Shown in pieces: positions 37,360 through 46,033 of a stretch of DNA of 64,000 nt. The notes under the pieces are model-generated. The model was given only the letters and a program-made list of their open reading frames with translations, had not been told where the DNA came from and ran no database searches. Source of the stretch: Candidatus Binatia bacterium (GTDB lineage: Bacteria > Desulfobacterota > Binatia > HRBIN30 > BPIQ01). The stretch spans positions 248,001-312,000 of the forward strand of contig BPIQ01000001.1 in assembly GCA_026004195.1 (NCBI GenBank), given 5' to 3'. Every line of letters starts with the position of its first letter. Positions within the stretch are counted from its first letter, which is position 1. The position numbers and the translations under genes are program-made.

Positions 37360-39549
37360 GTGCCGGGCCGACCCTGGCTCCGCCGCGCCGCGGGGCTCTA
37401 CGGCATCGTCGACTCCTACCTCGACGGTACGGGACGGCGCCGGGTCGTGCCCTACGGGACCCTCGTGTCGCTTCTTGCGGCGCTGGGCGTGGACGCCTCG
37501 ACGGAGTCCTCGGCCCGTCTCGCCTGCGAGGGGGAAAAGGCGAAAAGGGCAGCGCGGCTCCTCGAGCCCGTACGGGTCGTGACGGTGGAGCCCACGGGGC
37601 CGCGCTCCGTCGCGTCCGACGGCATGCTGCGCTGGGCTTTTCGCCCGGGCGAGCGAGACGGCTCACTGGAGTGGAGGGCGGAGCTTTCGGAGGAGGCGGG
37701 GCCGTGCCACGCACGAGAGGGCCGCGCTCCCCGTGGGCACCCCTGGACCGTGACGTTTCCGAGGCCCAGGGGGCTCGGTTACCACACCTTTCGCATCCGG
37801 CTGGGCTCGGGCGACGGGGAGGTCGAGGCGACCCAGCGGGTCGTCGTAGCCCCGGCGCGGTGTTGGGACGGCGGGCCGGGCCGAGAGCGACGCGGACTTT
37901 TCGGTCTTTGCGTCAACCTCTACGCCCTACGAAGCCAGCGCAACTGGGGCGTCGGGGACCTGGGCGACGTCCGGCGCCTGCTCGCGTGGTGCCGTAGGGT
38001 CGGAAGCTCGTTCGTGGGACTCAATCCCCTCCACGCCATCCGCAACGAGGGGACCGACACGAGCCCCTACAGCCCGTCGAGCCGACTTTTTCGGAACTGG
38101 CTCTACCTCGACGTGGGGCGAGTTCCCGAGCTTCGCCATCTTCCCGCTCTGCGGAAGCGAATTTCCGCTTCGGACCTGGGGCGAACTCTCGAAGTCCTGC
38201 GCCGCGGCGAGTCGGTGCCTTACGAAAGGGTGCGCGACCTCAAACGACGAACTCTGCTCCTCCTCTACGAGGCTTTTCTCCGGGGGGTGGCAGGGGAGAA
38301 GAGAAGGGCGGAGTTCGAGACCTACTGCGAGCGGGAAGGCGCGGAGCTCGAGGACTTCGCCGTTTTCTGCGCTCTCGAAGACGTCTTGCGGGCTCGGTTC
38401 GGGGGATGGCCGGGCTGGCCGCCGGAGTATCGTGCTCTCCGGTCGCGGAGAGTCGAGGAGTTCCGGAGGGAGCGGGGACGCGAGGTGGGGTTCTACCGTT
38501 TCTTGCAGTTCGAGACCGACCGACAGCTCGCCGAGCTCGCCCGCGAAGCCTCCCGGCTCGGGCTTCCCGTCGGTCTCTACCAGGACCTGGCTCTGGGCTC
38601 TTCCGCTGACGGCTTCGACACCTGGGCTCGGCCGGAGCTTTTCGTCGCCGGGGTGGAGGTGGGTGCGCCGCCCGATGCCTACTCGAGAAGCGGGCAGAAC
38701 TGGGGCTTTCCGCCTGTCGACCCCCGAAAACTTCGGGAGACCGGGTACGAGTTCTGGATTCGTCTTCTCCGCACGGCTTCGGCTCATGCCGGGGCCGTGC
38801 GCATCGACCACGTTCTCGGGCTTTTCCGGCAGTTCTGGATCCCGTCCGGAAGACCGGCTCGGGAGGGTACTTACGTGCGTTTCCCGTTCGAGGAGCTGGT
38901 GTCGGTCCTCGCACTGGAAAGCCACCGGGCCCGGGCTCTCGTGATCGGGGAGGATCTCGGCACGGTGCCGAAGGGCTTCTCGCGGCGCACGAGAAATCGG
39001 GGGATTCTTTCTTGCCGGGTTCTCTACTTCGAGCGAACCCGCGGCGGAACGTTCCGTCCCGCCCGCTCCTATCCGAGCGAGGCGCTCGCCACGGCGAACA
39101 CCCACGACCTTCCTCCCGTCGAAGGTTTCCTGCGCGGGCGGGACCTGGAACTGCGTTACGAGGCGGGGGCGATCCCGAGCCGTGCCGCTCTCTCGAAAGC
39201 TCTCGCCTCGCGCAGAAAAGAAGTCGCGGCCCTGCGGAAGCGACTCTCGGCGGACGGGCTCCTCCCGGAGTCGGCGCCTGCCGGGGGCGTTGCGTTTCTG
39301 CGCGCCGTCCACGCCTTTTTGGGGCGCAGCCCGAGCCGGCTCGTCGGCATCTCCTACGACGATTTGACGGGCGAGACGGATCCGGTCAACCTGCCCGGCG
39401 TGTCGCCCGACGTCTACCCGAGCTGGAGGCGGAAAAACCGTCGCAATCTCGAGGACGTCGTGCGAGACCCGGCCGTCCGGACCTGCCTCGAGGGGCTCGA
39501 GCACCGCAGGTTCCGAGCGCCCCGGAGAAACCGCAGTCGGAGACGATGA
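37360..39549 (+). CDS. malQ: 4-alpha-glucanotransferase
   Basis: 729-residue GH77 amylomaltase that transfers maltooligosyl segments between alpha-glucans. GH77 motifs: YALRSQRNWGVGDLGDVRRL, FVGLNPLHAIRNEGTDTSPY, LPVGLYQDLALGSSADGFDT, SGQNWGFPPVDPRKLRETGY, nucleophile D483 in AVRIDHVLGLFRQFWIPSG, acid/base E531 in VIGEDLGTVP and ATANTHDLPPVEGFL. The length and the N-terminal ~150-residue extension match the longer E. coli-type MalQ rather than the compact 500-residue forms. The GTG at 37360 is one base after glgB. It probably recycles short oligosaccharides released by GlgX and GlgP. Its stop overlaps the diadenylate cyclase ATG in an ATGA junction, implying coupled translation. Confidence 0.94.
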   Translation: MPGRPWLRRAAGLYGIVDSYLDGTGRRRVVPYGTLVSLLAALGVDASTESSARLACEGEKAKRAARLLEPVRVVTVEPTGPRSVASDGMLRWAFRPGERDGSLEWRAELSEEAGPCHAREGRAPRGHPWTVTFPRPRGLGYHTFRIRLGSGDGEVEATQRVVVAPARCWDGGPGRERRGLFGLCVNLYALRSQRNWGVGDLGDVRRLLAWCRRVGSSFVGLNPLHAIRNEGTDTSPYSPSSRLFRNWLYLDVGRVPELRHLPALRKRISASDLGRTLEVLRRGESVPYERVRDLKRRTLLLLYEAFLRGVAGEKRRAEFETYCEREGAELEDFAVFCALEDVLRARFGGWPGWPPEYRALRSRRVEEFRRERGREVGFYRFLQFETDRQLAELAREASRLGLPVGLYQDLALGSSADGFDTWARPELFVAGVEVGAPPDAYSRSGQNWGFPPVDPRKLRETGYEFWIRLLRTASAHAGAVRIDHVLGLFRQFWIPSGRPAREGTYVRFPFEELVSVLALESHRARALVIGEDLGTVPKGFSRRTRNRGILSCRVLYFERTRGGTFRPARSYPSEALATANTHDLPPVEGFLRGRDLELRYEAGAIPSRAALSKALASRRKEVAALRKRLSADGLLPESAPAGGVAFLRAVHAFLGRSPSRLVGISYDDLTGETDPVNLPGVSPDVYPSWRRKNRRNLEDVVRDPAVRTCLEGLEHRRFRAPRRNRSRRR

Positions 39550-40751
39550 AGGCTCGAATCTGGGAATTCCTCGCGCCTTTTCTCGAGATCCGCGCCGCCG
39601 ACGTTCTCGACATCCTCTTCGTCACCTTTCTCCTCTCGAGCGCCATCGCCTGGATCCGGAGGACGAAGGCCGGTCTCGCGGCTACGGGGATCCTGATTCT
39701 CGGGGTCGTCTACCTCCTGGCCCGGGCTCTCGGACTCCAGCTCACCGCGTGGATTTTCCAGGGGTTTTTCGCGGTTTTCGTCATCATGGCCGTGGTGATC
39801 TTCCAGGAAGAACTGCGGCAGTTCTTCGAACGGCTCGCCGTTTTCGGTCTCGGGCGCGAGTCCCGGCCGGGTGCGAGCGACCCTACCGACATCCTGGTTT
39901 CCTGCCTTTCGGACTTCGCCCGGGACCGCATCGGTGCCCTGGTCGTTCTTCCGGGAAAGCAACCCCTGGCCCGTCACATCCACGGCGGGATCGAGCTCCA
40001 CGGCTTCTTGAGCGTACCGCTCTTGAAGAGCATCTTCGACCCTCACTCCCCGGGGCACGACGGGGCCGTCATCGTCGAGGACGGCAAGGTGACGCTTTTC
40101 GCGACCCATCTGCCGCTCTCTCACGACACGCGGCAGCTCGAAGGGGTGGGTACGAGACACGCGGCTGCGTTGGGTCTCGCCGAGAAGACCGACGCCCTCT
40201 GCCTCGTCGTCTCCGAAGAGCGAGGGCAGATTTCCGTCGCCCACCGGGGAAAACTCCGCCGGGTCGCCGGTCCGAACGAGCTGGCCCGAGTGCTCGCCGC
40301 CTTTTTCGCGGAGCAGAGGCCCGCGGAACGCAAGACATCGTGGGTCCGCCAGGCGCTGCGGCAGAACACGCTCGAGGTCGCGGTGTCTTTCGTTCTCGTC
40401 GTGGGACTCTGGTACGTTCTGATCCCCGGCTCCAGAACCCGACAGGCGACCTTCGAGGTCCCCGTCCAGGTGACCAACCTCCCCGCCGAGTTCGACCTCG
40501 CGCAAGTCGAGCCCGAACGCGTGAAGGTCGTGCTTTCGGGACCGGCGCGTTCCTTCTACCTGCTCGACCGCGACCGGCTCGCGGTCACCGTCGATGCCAC
40601 GCTCGCCAAGGTCGGCAGGAGGACGTTCCGCCTGGCTCCCGAGAACGTCGAAAGGCCGGCGAGCCTCGTGGTCGAGGACATTCGCCCGAGTTCGGTCCGT
40701 ATTTCGGTGCGCCGAGGGGGAAACTCCACCGAGAGCGGAGCTGCCAGGTGA
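39546..40751 (+). CDS. cdaA: Membrane diadenylate cyclase (CdaA-like) fused to a YbbR/CdaR domain
   Basis: 401 residues. Three N-terminal helices (about 20-38, 45-66, 68-86) lead into a DisA_N/DAC domain at about 100-255: HDGAVIVEDG (D172-G173-A174), the ATP-site segment GVGTRHAAALGLAEKTDALC (RHA at 204-206 where many enzymes read RHR), and LVVSEERGQIS. A further helix at 277-294 precedes one YbbR/CdaR-like beta domain (about 300-390, VPVQVTNLPAEFDLAQVEPE). The product should synthesise cyclic di-AMP from two ATP at the inner membrane. In Firmicutes cdaA and cdaR are separate genes, so this is a fusion. It overlaps malQ upstream and treY downstream by four bases each, embedding it in the glucan/trehalose operon. 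Activity of the RHA variant needs confirmation. Confidence 0.9.
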   Translation: MKARIWEFLAPFLEIRAADVLDILFVTFLLSSAIAWIRRTKAGLAATGILILGVVYLLARALGLQLTAWIFQGFFAVFVIMAVVIFQEELRQFFERLAVFGLGRESRPGASDPTDILVSCLSDFARDRIGALVVLPGKQPLARHIHGGIELHGFLSVPLLKSIFDPHSPGHDGAVIVEDGKVTLFATHLPLSHDTRQLEGVGTRHAAALGLAEKTDALCLVVSEERGQISVAHRGKLRRVAGPNELARVLAAFFAEQRPAERKTSWVRQALRQNTLEVAVSFVLVVGLWYVLIPGSRTRQATFEVPVQVTNLPAEFDLAQVEPERVKVVLSGPARSFYLLDRDRLAVTVDATLAKVGRRTFRLAPENVERPASLVVEDIRPSSVRISVRRGGNSTESGAAR

Positions 40752-43438
40752 GCGAGTGGCGGGCGACCTACCGGCTCCAGCTTCGGCAAGGTCGAACCCT
40801 CGTCGAAGCCCGGGAGCTCGTCCCGTACCTGCACCGGCTCGGGATTTCCCATCTCTACCTCTCGCCGGTTTTTCGCGCCCGCCCGGGGAGTTCCCACGGT
40901 TACGACGTCACGGACCCGATGCGGATCGATCCGGAACTCGGCACGGAGGAAGATCTCCGTGCGCTCGTGACCGAACTCCGAGCTCACGGTATGGGCCTTC
41001 TTCTCGACGTCGTTCCGAACCACATGGCGGCTTGTTTCGAGAACGCCGCGTGGCGGGACGTTCTCGCCTACGGCCCGAGGTCCCGCTTCGCTTCGTGGTT
41101 CGACGTGGACTGGACGCGGCACGGCGGGAAAATCTGGCTTCCGATTCTGGGGGACCCCCTCCCGGAGGTTCTCCGTCGGGGCGAGATCGATCTCGTCTGG
41201 CACGACGGACAGGTCGCCTTCCGGTATTTCGACCATCGGCTGCCCTTGCGGCCGGACACGGAAGCTCGGGTGTTGGCGGGCGTGTTCCTGCAGGAGAGGG
41301 ACCTTCCGCTCGTGCCGCTTTTCCGCCGGCTCTCGCTCCTGGGTTCGCTCCGGGGAGAGCAACGGGTGTCCGAGGCGGACGCGAGCGAGCTCGAGAAAGT
41401 ACGGCTCGCTACCGAGGAACGACTGGGCGCCGGGGGGCGCGTACTCGTGCAACGTGTGCTCGAGGGGTGGCAGGGGGAACGCCTCCGTGAGATTCTCCGC
41501 CGGCAACACTACCGGCTCGGGTTCTGGCGAAAGAAGGCGCGGGCGCTCAACTACAGGCGCTTTTTCGACATCGACGGCCTCGTGGCGTTACGGCAGGAGG
41601 ACGAAACGGTGTTCCGGGGCACCCACGCCCGGATTCTCGAGTGGGCCGAGCAAGGACTCCTCGACGGTCTCCGGATCGACCACGTGGACGGCCTCCTCGA
41701 GCCCGAGGCGTATCTTCGGCGGCTCGGCACTCGGGTGGCGATCTTCGTCGAGAAGATCCTGGCGCCCGGAGAGGAGCTTCCCGAAAGCTGGCGCGTGGAG
41801 GGGACGACCGGCTACGAATTCCTCGGTCGGGCGGACGCCCTTTTCGTGGACCCCGAGGGGTACCGGAAGATCGAGGCCTGGTACCGCTCGCAACTCGACT
41901 CCCGGCGTTGGCCGCGGGACTTCGAAACCGCCGCCCTCGGGGCGAAAAGGGAGATGCTCCGGGGCCCGCTGGCTTGCGACGTCGACCGCGTGGTCCGTTC
42001 GTTCCTCCGCTCCTTCGAGCTACCTCGAAGCGAGTCGGCGGCCCTTCGTCGGGCGCTCGTCGAGTTCGTGGCCCAGCTTCCGGTCTACCGGACTTACGTG
42101 AGCTCGCCTCGCGCGGAGGATCGACGCTACGTCGACCATGCGCTCTCGCGCTCGCGGGCCCTCGGGATCCACCACGGAACCCTCGAAGAGGCCTGGCAGC
42201 TCGGTTTCGCACGGGCCTTACGACCCGCCCGGCTTTCCGCTCTGGGCCGGATCGAACAGCTTTCGGGGCCTGCCGCCGCCAAGGGAATCGAGGACACGGC
42301 CTTCTACCGTTACGCGCCTCTCCTGTCCACGGTCGAAGTCGGCGCGATCCCGGGCTTCGGTCTCGAGAACGCGGCGGAGCTGCTCCACGGCGCGAACCTG
42401 GCCCGGATGCGCCGTCACCCGCGGACGCTCCTCGCCGCGAGCACCCACGACACGAAGAGGAGCGCCGATGCCCGCTCGCGGCTGCACGTCCTTTCCGAAG
42501 CGGCGGACCGCTGGATCGAAGCCGTGGGGAGGTGGCGCGAGGCGAACCGTCCCTTCCGAACCGGAGTCGGCCGCGGGCAACGGCCCGGCTTCGCCGCGGA
42601 GTACCATTTCTACCAGTGTGCTCTCGCGCTCTGGCCCGAGGACGGGGACTGGACCCCGGAGCTCGTGGGCAGGGTCGAGGCGGCCGTACTCAAGGCGGCA
42701 CGCGAAGCGAAGATCGAAACCAGTTGGACGGACCCCGACGGTGCCTTCGAGGAGGCTCTCCGAAGCTTCGTGCGCCGCGCGCTCTCCCGGGAAGAGGCGG
42801 CGAGCTTTCTCGAGGACGCCGGCGCCTTCGAGCGTAGCGTTCGGCGGCCCGCGCTCTGGAGCGCTCTCTCGCGGACGCTCCTGCAGCTCACCTCACCCGG
42901 CGTGCCCGACGTGTACCAGGGCGACGAGCTCTGGAACAGCTCCTTGGTCGACCCCGACAATCGACGGTCCGTGGATTTCGACCTGCGAAAGCGCCTTCTC
43001 GGCGAGGTGAGCGGCGATTTCGAACGGGAGCTGGGGAAGTGGGTGCGCGAGCCGGAGTGCGGCAGGGCGAAGCTTTTCGCGCTCTGGCGCGTGTTGCGCC
43101 TCCGGGCAGTCTCGCCCCGTCTCTTCACGGAAGGTTCTTACGCCCCCCTCGAGGTCCGCGGAAGGCACGCGGCGCATCTTTTCGCCTTCCTCCGGGAGCT
43201 CGGCGACGATCGGGCCGTGGTGCTGGTACCGAGACTGCTCTTCCGGATGGGCGCCGAGTTCGACAAGCCTCCCGTCGGGGAGGTGTGGGGGGATACGGCG
43301 GTCGTGCTGCCGGCCCGCCCCGGGGATCCTCTGCGCTGTCGGCTGAACGGCTCCGCGGTCGCCACGGCGGAGCTGCAGGTGCGGGAGGTTTTCCGGGTTT
43401 TTCCGGGAGGACTTCTCACGAACGTCCGGGCCGACTGA
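40748..43438 (+). CDS. treY: Maltooligosyltrehalose synthase
   Basis: 896-residue GH13_26 enzyme that isomerises the reducing-end glucose of maltodextrin to a trehalose linkage. It starts with WRATYRLQLRQGRTLVEARE, then PYLHRLGISHLYLSPVFRAR, HGYDVTDPMRIDPELGTEED, LLDVVPNHMA, and nucleophile D311 in GLRIDHVDGLLEPEAYLRRL. VEKILAPGEELPESWRVEGT is the TreY-specific acid/base region. Further on come QLSGPAAAKGIEDTAFYRYA, ASTHDTKRSADARSRLHVLS and TSPGVPDVYQGDELWNSSLV. With GlgX and TreZ it converts glycogen to trehalose. The GTG at 40748 overlaps the diadenylate cyclase stop (GTGA). It is the last gene of the run; a convergent pilin operon begins 72 bases on. Confidence 0.95.
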   Translation: MSEWRATYRLQLRQGRTLVEARELVPYLHRLGISHLYLSPVFRARPGSSHGYDVTDPMRIDPELGTEEDLRALVTELRAHGMGLLLDVVPNHMAACFENAAWRDVLAYGPRSRFASWFDVDWTRHGGKIWLPILGDPLPEVLRRGEIDLVWHDGQVAFRYFDHRLPLRPDTEARVLAGVFLQERDLPLVPLFRRLSLLGSLRGEQRVSEADASELEKVRLATEERLGAGGRVLVQRVLEGWQGERLREILRRQHYRLGFWRKKARALNYRRFFDIDGLVALRQEDETVFRGTHARILEWAEQGLLDGLRIDHVDGLLEPEAYLRRLGTRVAIFVEKILAPGEELPESWRVEGTTGYEFLGRADALFVDPEGYRKIEAWYRSQLDSRRWPRDFETAALGAKREMLRGPLACDVDRVVRSFLRSFELPRSESAALRRALVEFVAQLPVYRTYVSSPRAEDRRYVDHALSRSRALGIHHGTLEEAWQLGFARALRPARLSALGRIEQLSGPAAAKGIEDTAFYRYAPLLSTVEVGAIPGFGLENAAELLHGANLARMRRHPRTLLAASTHDTKRSADARSRLHVLSEAADRWIEAVGRWREANRPFRTGVGRGQRPGFAAEYHFYQCALALWPEDGDWTPELVGRVEAAVLKAAREAKIETSWTDPDGAFEEALRSFVRRALSREEAASFLEDAGAFERSVRRPALWSALSRTLLQLTSPGVPDVYQGDELWNSSLVDPDNRRSVDFDLRKRLLGEVSGDFERELGKWVREPECGRAKLFALWRVLRLRAVSPRLFTEGSYAPLEVRGRHAAHLFAFLRELGDDRAVVLVPRLLFRMGAEFDKPPVGEVWGDTAVVLPARPGDPLRCRLNGSAVATAELQVREVFRVFPGGLLTNVRAD

Positions 43439-43510
43439 GACGTCGGGCATCCGAGAGACCCGGAACGATCGCGTGCCGCGGGGGGGCCGAGCCGAGGGCG
43501 CGCCGAGAAT

Positions 43511-43774
43511 TCAGAAGAGGTGGCGAGCCCGGGAGATGACCCGCGCCCGCTTTTTCTGGATCTCGCGGAACTCCTCGGTGAGCCGACGGATTTCTTGTTC
43601 GTCCCCCCGCTGTCGGGCGGCGAAAAGGGCCCTCTGCTTGGCGAGGATTTCCGCGTCGAGGCGCTCGAGTTCCTGTCTCGGATCCCGGGGGAGCGGTTGG
43701 CCCGAGGTCGGAGGACTCCCGGCCCAGCAGAACCACGCCAGCGCGACGAGAAAAGCCAGGGATCGCTTCGTCAT
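43511..43774 (-). CDS. Small secreted coiled-coil protein, last gene of the pilin operon
   Basis: 87 residues. A signal peptide (KRSLAFLVALAWFCWAGS) is followed by a Pro-rich linker and a single charged helix (ELERLDAEILAKQRALFAAR, then RQRGDEQEIRRLTEEFREIQ) with coiled-coil periodicity. The ATG overlaps the stop of the PilX-like gene by four bases (ATGA), so it is translated with the minor pilins. I do not recognise the family. A periplasmic helper in pilus assembly is only suggested by position. The codon-position pattern and the good signal peptide argue that it is a real gene despite its size. Confidence 0.7.
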   Translation of the reverse strand: MTKRSLAFLVALAWFCWAGSPPTSGQPLPRDPRQELERLDAEILAKQRALFAARQRGDEQEIRRLTEEFREIQKKRARVISRARHLF

Positions 43775-44952
43775 AGAACCTCCTGCCAGGACACGACCTG
43801 CACGGGCTTGGGCACGTTGCTCATGCTTCCGCTCCCGGTCTGGTCGGCGAGGTTGATGCAGAACTCGCAGAAGTTCACGATGGCGCTGCCTCCGACCTTG
43901 ATGTCGAGGTCGCCCGTCCAGAGCGATCCCAGGATGGTTGCGTTTCCGAGGACCGTGGTTTCGTCCGCCGAGTTGGGGCCGTTGATGACCGTCTCGCCAC
44001 GAACGATGATCCAGCCCACGAAGTCCAGGTTCCCGTTGATCGTGATCGAGCCGTCGACGATCAGGATCCCGGCGCCGGACGCGTTGCCGTTGGCCTTGAT
44101 CTTCACTTCGTCGGCCGTGAGGTAGGTGATCTGCGGGTTCTGCACCGTCCCGAACGTCACGTTCCCGTTGATGCTGCTCCGGTTGTCGTAGACGACGTCC
44201 GGGTGGTTGGAGAGGATGTTCTCGACGATCCGGTCCAGGTCGGCGACGCTGGGGCCGCCCGTCGTGAGCACGCTCGGGTTCAGCGGATCCGGCGTGAAGC
44301 CGAGGCCCTTCACGTTGTCTTTCTGCTGGTCGCTGAGACTGCCTTTGACCGAGTTCGTGACGCCGTCGTTGCGGGTCGCGATCCCGGGCAGGACCGGGCC
44401 GCCGGGGACGAGATTCCCGAACTGGTCGTGGTCGTTACCGTCGACGTCGAAGGCGTTGCCCGTGAACTGGCTCTGGACGGAGTCCGCGGCCAGGTAGATC
44501 GCGCCCTGGCCCGAGGCGGAGCTGCCCTTCTGGACCACGGCGAGAAGAACGCGCCGCGCGTTCCTGGGCGCGAGACCGATCGCCGTGACGGTTCCGCGGT
44601 CGGTCGGGAAGGCCGGGTCCGCGGCCACCGTCACCTCGTACTGGAGCTGCGTGTAGCCGGGGATGGATTTCAGGGACGCCCCGAACACCTCCGACCAGCG
44701 GTTCGCGACGTCGGTCTGGAAGCTCACCACGCCCATCCGATTCATGGCATTGAGGGCGTGGAGCAGTCCGGCCTCGGCCGAAAAGAGGGCCTGATTCCCC
44801 GTGTGGTAGTGCGCGACGGACTGGATCTCCTGCGTGCTGTGGAACAAGGCGCCCGTCCCGGCCGTGAGCAGGAGCAGGAGCACCAGCAGGACCGCCACGA
44901 GGGCGGAACCTCGGGTTTCGGGGCGAATTCGTGGGAAAGATCGACGTTTCAT
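43771..44952 (-). CDS. PilX-like minor pilin with beta-helical C-terminal domain
   Basis: 393 residues. The N-terminus RGSALVAVLLVLLLLLTAGT is a PilX-N type prepilin-like hydrophobic helix lacking the Glu5 of ordinary pilins, followed by GNQALFSAEAGLLHALNAMN, characteristic of PilX/PilX_N proteins. The C-terminal half has repeating beta-strand turns: SINGNVTFGTVQNPQITYLT, NASGAGILIVDGSITINGNL, and VGWIIVRGETVINGPN with GNATILGSLWTGDLDIKVGG. This resembles a DUF7305 or bactofilin-like beta-helix found on some PilX-like proteins. It ends with FCEFCINLADQTG, a Cys pair. It probably sits in the priming complex at the pilus tip. ATG 44952 overlaps the pilW-like stop (ATGA). Confidence 0.78.
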   Translation of the reverse strand: MKRRSFPRIRPETRGSALVAVLLVLLLLLTAGTGALFHSTQEIQSVAHYHTGNQALFSAEAGLLHALNAMNRMGVVSFQTDVANRWSEVFGASLKSIPGYTQLQYEVTVAADPAFPTDRGTVTAIGLAPRNARRVLLAVVQKGSSASGQGAIYLAADSVQSQFTGNAFDVDGNDHDQFGNLVPGGPVLPGIATRNDGVTNSVKGSLSDQQKDNVKGLGFTPDPLNPSVLTTGGPSVADLDRIVENILSNHPDVVYDNRSSINGNVTFGTVQNPQITYLTADEVKIKANGNASGAGILIVDGSITINGNLDFVGWIIVRGETVINGPNSADETTVLGNATILGSLWTGDLDIKVGGSAIVNFCEFCINLADQTGSGSMSNVPKPVQVVSWQEVL

Positions 44953-45620
44953 GAGCACACCGTACTCATCAGAAAGAAACGGTTTCGCAGGTCCACCGTC
45001 GAGGAGAGGCGGACCCGCAGCGGCAAATCGCTCGTCGGTGCGGGGTTCGGGCGCTCGAGCGTCAAGAAGAGAGCGACCCGTCGGACCTGCGTTCGCTGCG
45101 CGGGGTCGAGCTCCGGCGGGGTGCCGGAGGGCAGGAGCTCCTGCCCGGCGCCGTCGTAGTACCGGATGACGCTCCCGGTCACGTCGACGTCCTCGAGGAG
45201 AATGTCGGAGGCGTTTTTCGTCGCGCGCACGACGGCTTTCTCGTCGAAGTCGTAGAAGTAGGTGACGTCCTCCTCGGGGCCGTCGATGGCGCCGTTCCCG
45301 TCGAGGTCGGCTTGGATGCGGATGCGGTCCGGTCGTGCTTCCGCGATCGCCTCGAAGTTTTTCGCGCACTTCGGGTCCATCCCGGCCCGTCTCACCTCGC
45401 GGACGAAAAGTTCGAGAACGGCCCGGCCGGCGCCCTGGAGGTCGACCTGGGTCGCCTGCGCCTGGTAGGCGAACAGCTGGGCGCGGCTGAAGGCGACGAA
45501 AGCCCCGAGTGCCACGAGCGCGAGCGCCGTTCCGACGAGAGTGCCGACGAGGCCCTCCCCTCGTTCGCGCGACCTTGCCCGTGCCTTTTCGGGCAGGTCG
45601 ATTTCACCCTTCAGTTGCAT
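44949..45620 (-). CDS. PilW-like minor pilin
   Basis: 223 residues. After a charged leader of about 22 residues the prepilin segment GEGLVGTLVGTALALVALGA forms the type IV pilin helix, with a peptidase site after the conserved Gly. QVDLQGAGRAVLELFVREVR, then AGMDPKC, is the PilW hallmark (an 'RR.G..' segment near residue 75). ALFLTLERPNPAPTSDLPLR, then VRLSSTVDLRNRF, is the usual PilW C-terminal strand pattern. It would assemble with FimT, PilV and PilX-like subunits. The DLDGNGAIDGPEEDVTYFYD loop looks like a calcium-binding type D-x-D-G-x-G sequence. It overlaps PilV by ten bases and the PilX-like gene by four. Confidence 0.8.
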   Translation of the reverse strand: MQLKGEIDLPEKARARSRERGEGLVGTLVGTALALVALGAFVAFSRAQLFAYQAQATQVDLQGAGRAVLELFVREVRRAGMDPKCAKNFEAIAEARPDRIRIQADLDGNGAIDGPEEDVTYFYDFDEKAVVRATKNASDILLEDVDVTGSVIRYYDGAGQELLPSGTPPELDPAQRTQVRRVALFLTLERPNPAPTSDLPLRVRLSSTVDLRNRFFLMSTVCS

Positions 45621-46033
45621 TCTCGCTTCGCGCAGAGATAGGTGACTCCCGTCACCACCCGGGGGGATGGATCGTTCCAGCTGACCTGGACGACCACGCG
45701 GCGGAGTCCGGGTGCGGGAATGTCCCCCGCGATCTGCCACGTTCGCTCGTAGGTGCCTCCGGGCTCTCCGGATTCGTCGATCGGGTTCTGGGGGTCCGTG
45801 TACGTCCCGGGTGCGAGCTGCGCGCCGGCCAGCGCCGGATCGAGGGAGCGGAGCTCTTCGATCTTGTCGTTCACGAGCGCGGCGGCCGCGGAAATCCGCT
45901 TGCTCGCGAGATTCGCCCGCGTCGACGCCACCGTGGCCGCCCCGAGCCCACCGGCCACGAGAGCGAAAACGGCGAGTGCCACGAGCGCCTCGACGAGGCT
46001 CGACCCACCGGAGCCGGCCTTCGGGTTCCTCAC
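45611..46033 (-). CDS. PilV-like minor pilin
   Basis: 140 residues. Short basic leader VRNPKAGSGGSSLVEALVAL with the pilin helix (LVEALVALAVFALVAGGLGA) including the Glu at the +5-like position. NDKIEELRSLDPALAG and TYERTWQIAGDIPAPGLRRV, then VVQVSWND, follow the PilV/GspI pattern, and a Cys-containing tail (TYLCAKREC) could form the usual C-terminal disulfide. The GTG at 46033 overlaps the FimT stop (GTGA). Minor pilin of the type IV pilus or type II secretion pseudopilus; the set FimT-PilV-PilW-PilX points to pili. Confidence 0.8.
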   Translation of the reverse strand: MRNPKAGSGGSSLVEALVALAVFALVAGGLGAATVASTRANLASKRISAAAALVNDKIEELRSLDPALAGAQLAPGTYTDPQNPIDESGEPGGTYERTWQIAGDIPAPGLRRVVVQVSWNDPSPRVVTGVTYLCAKRECN

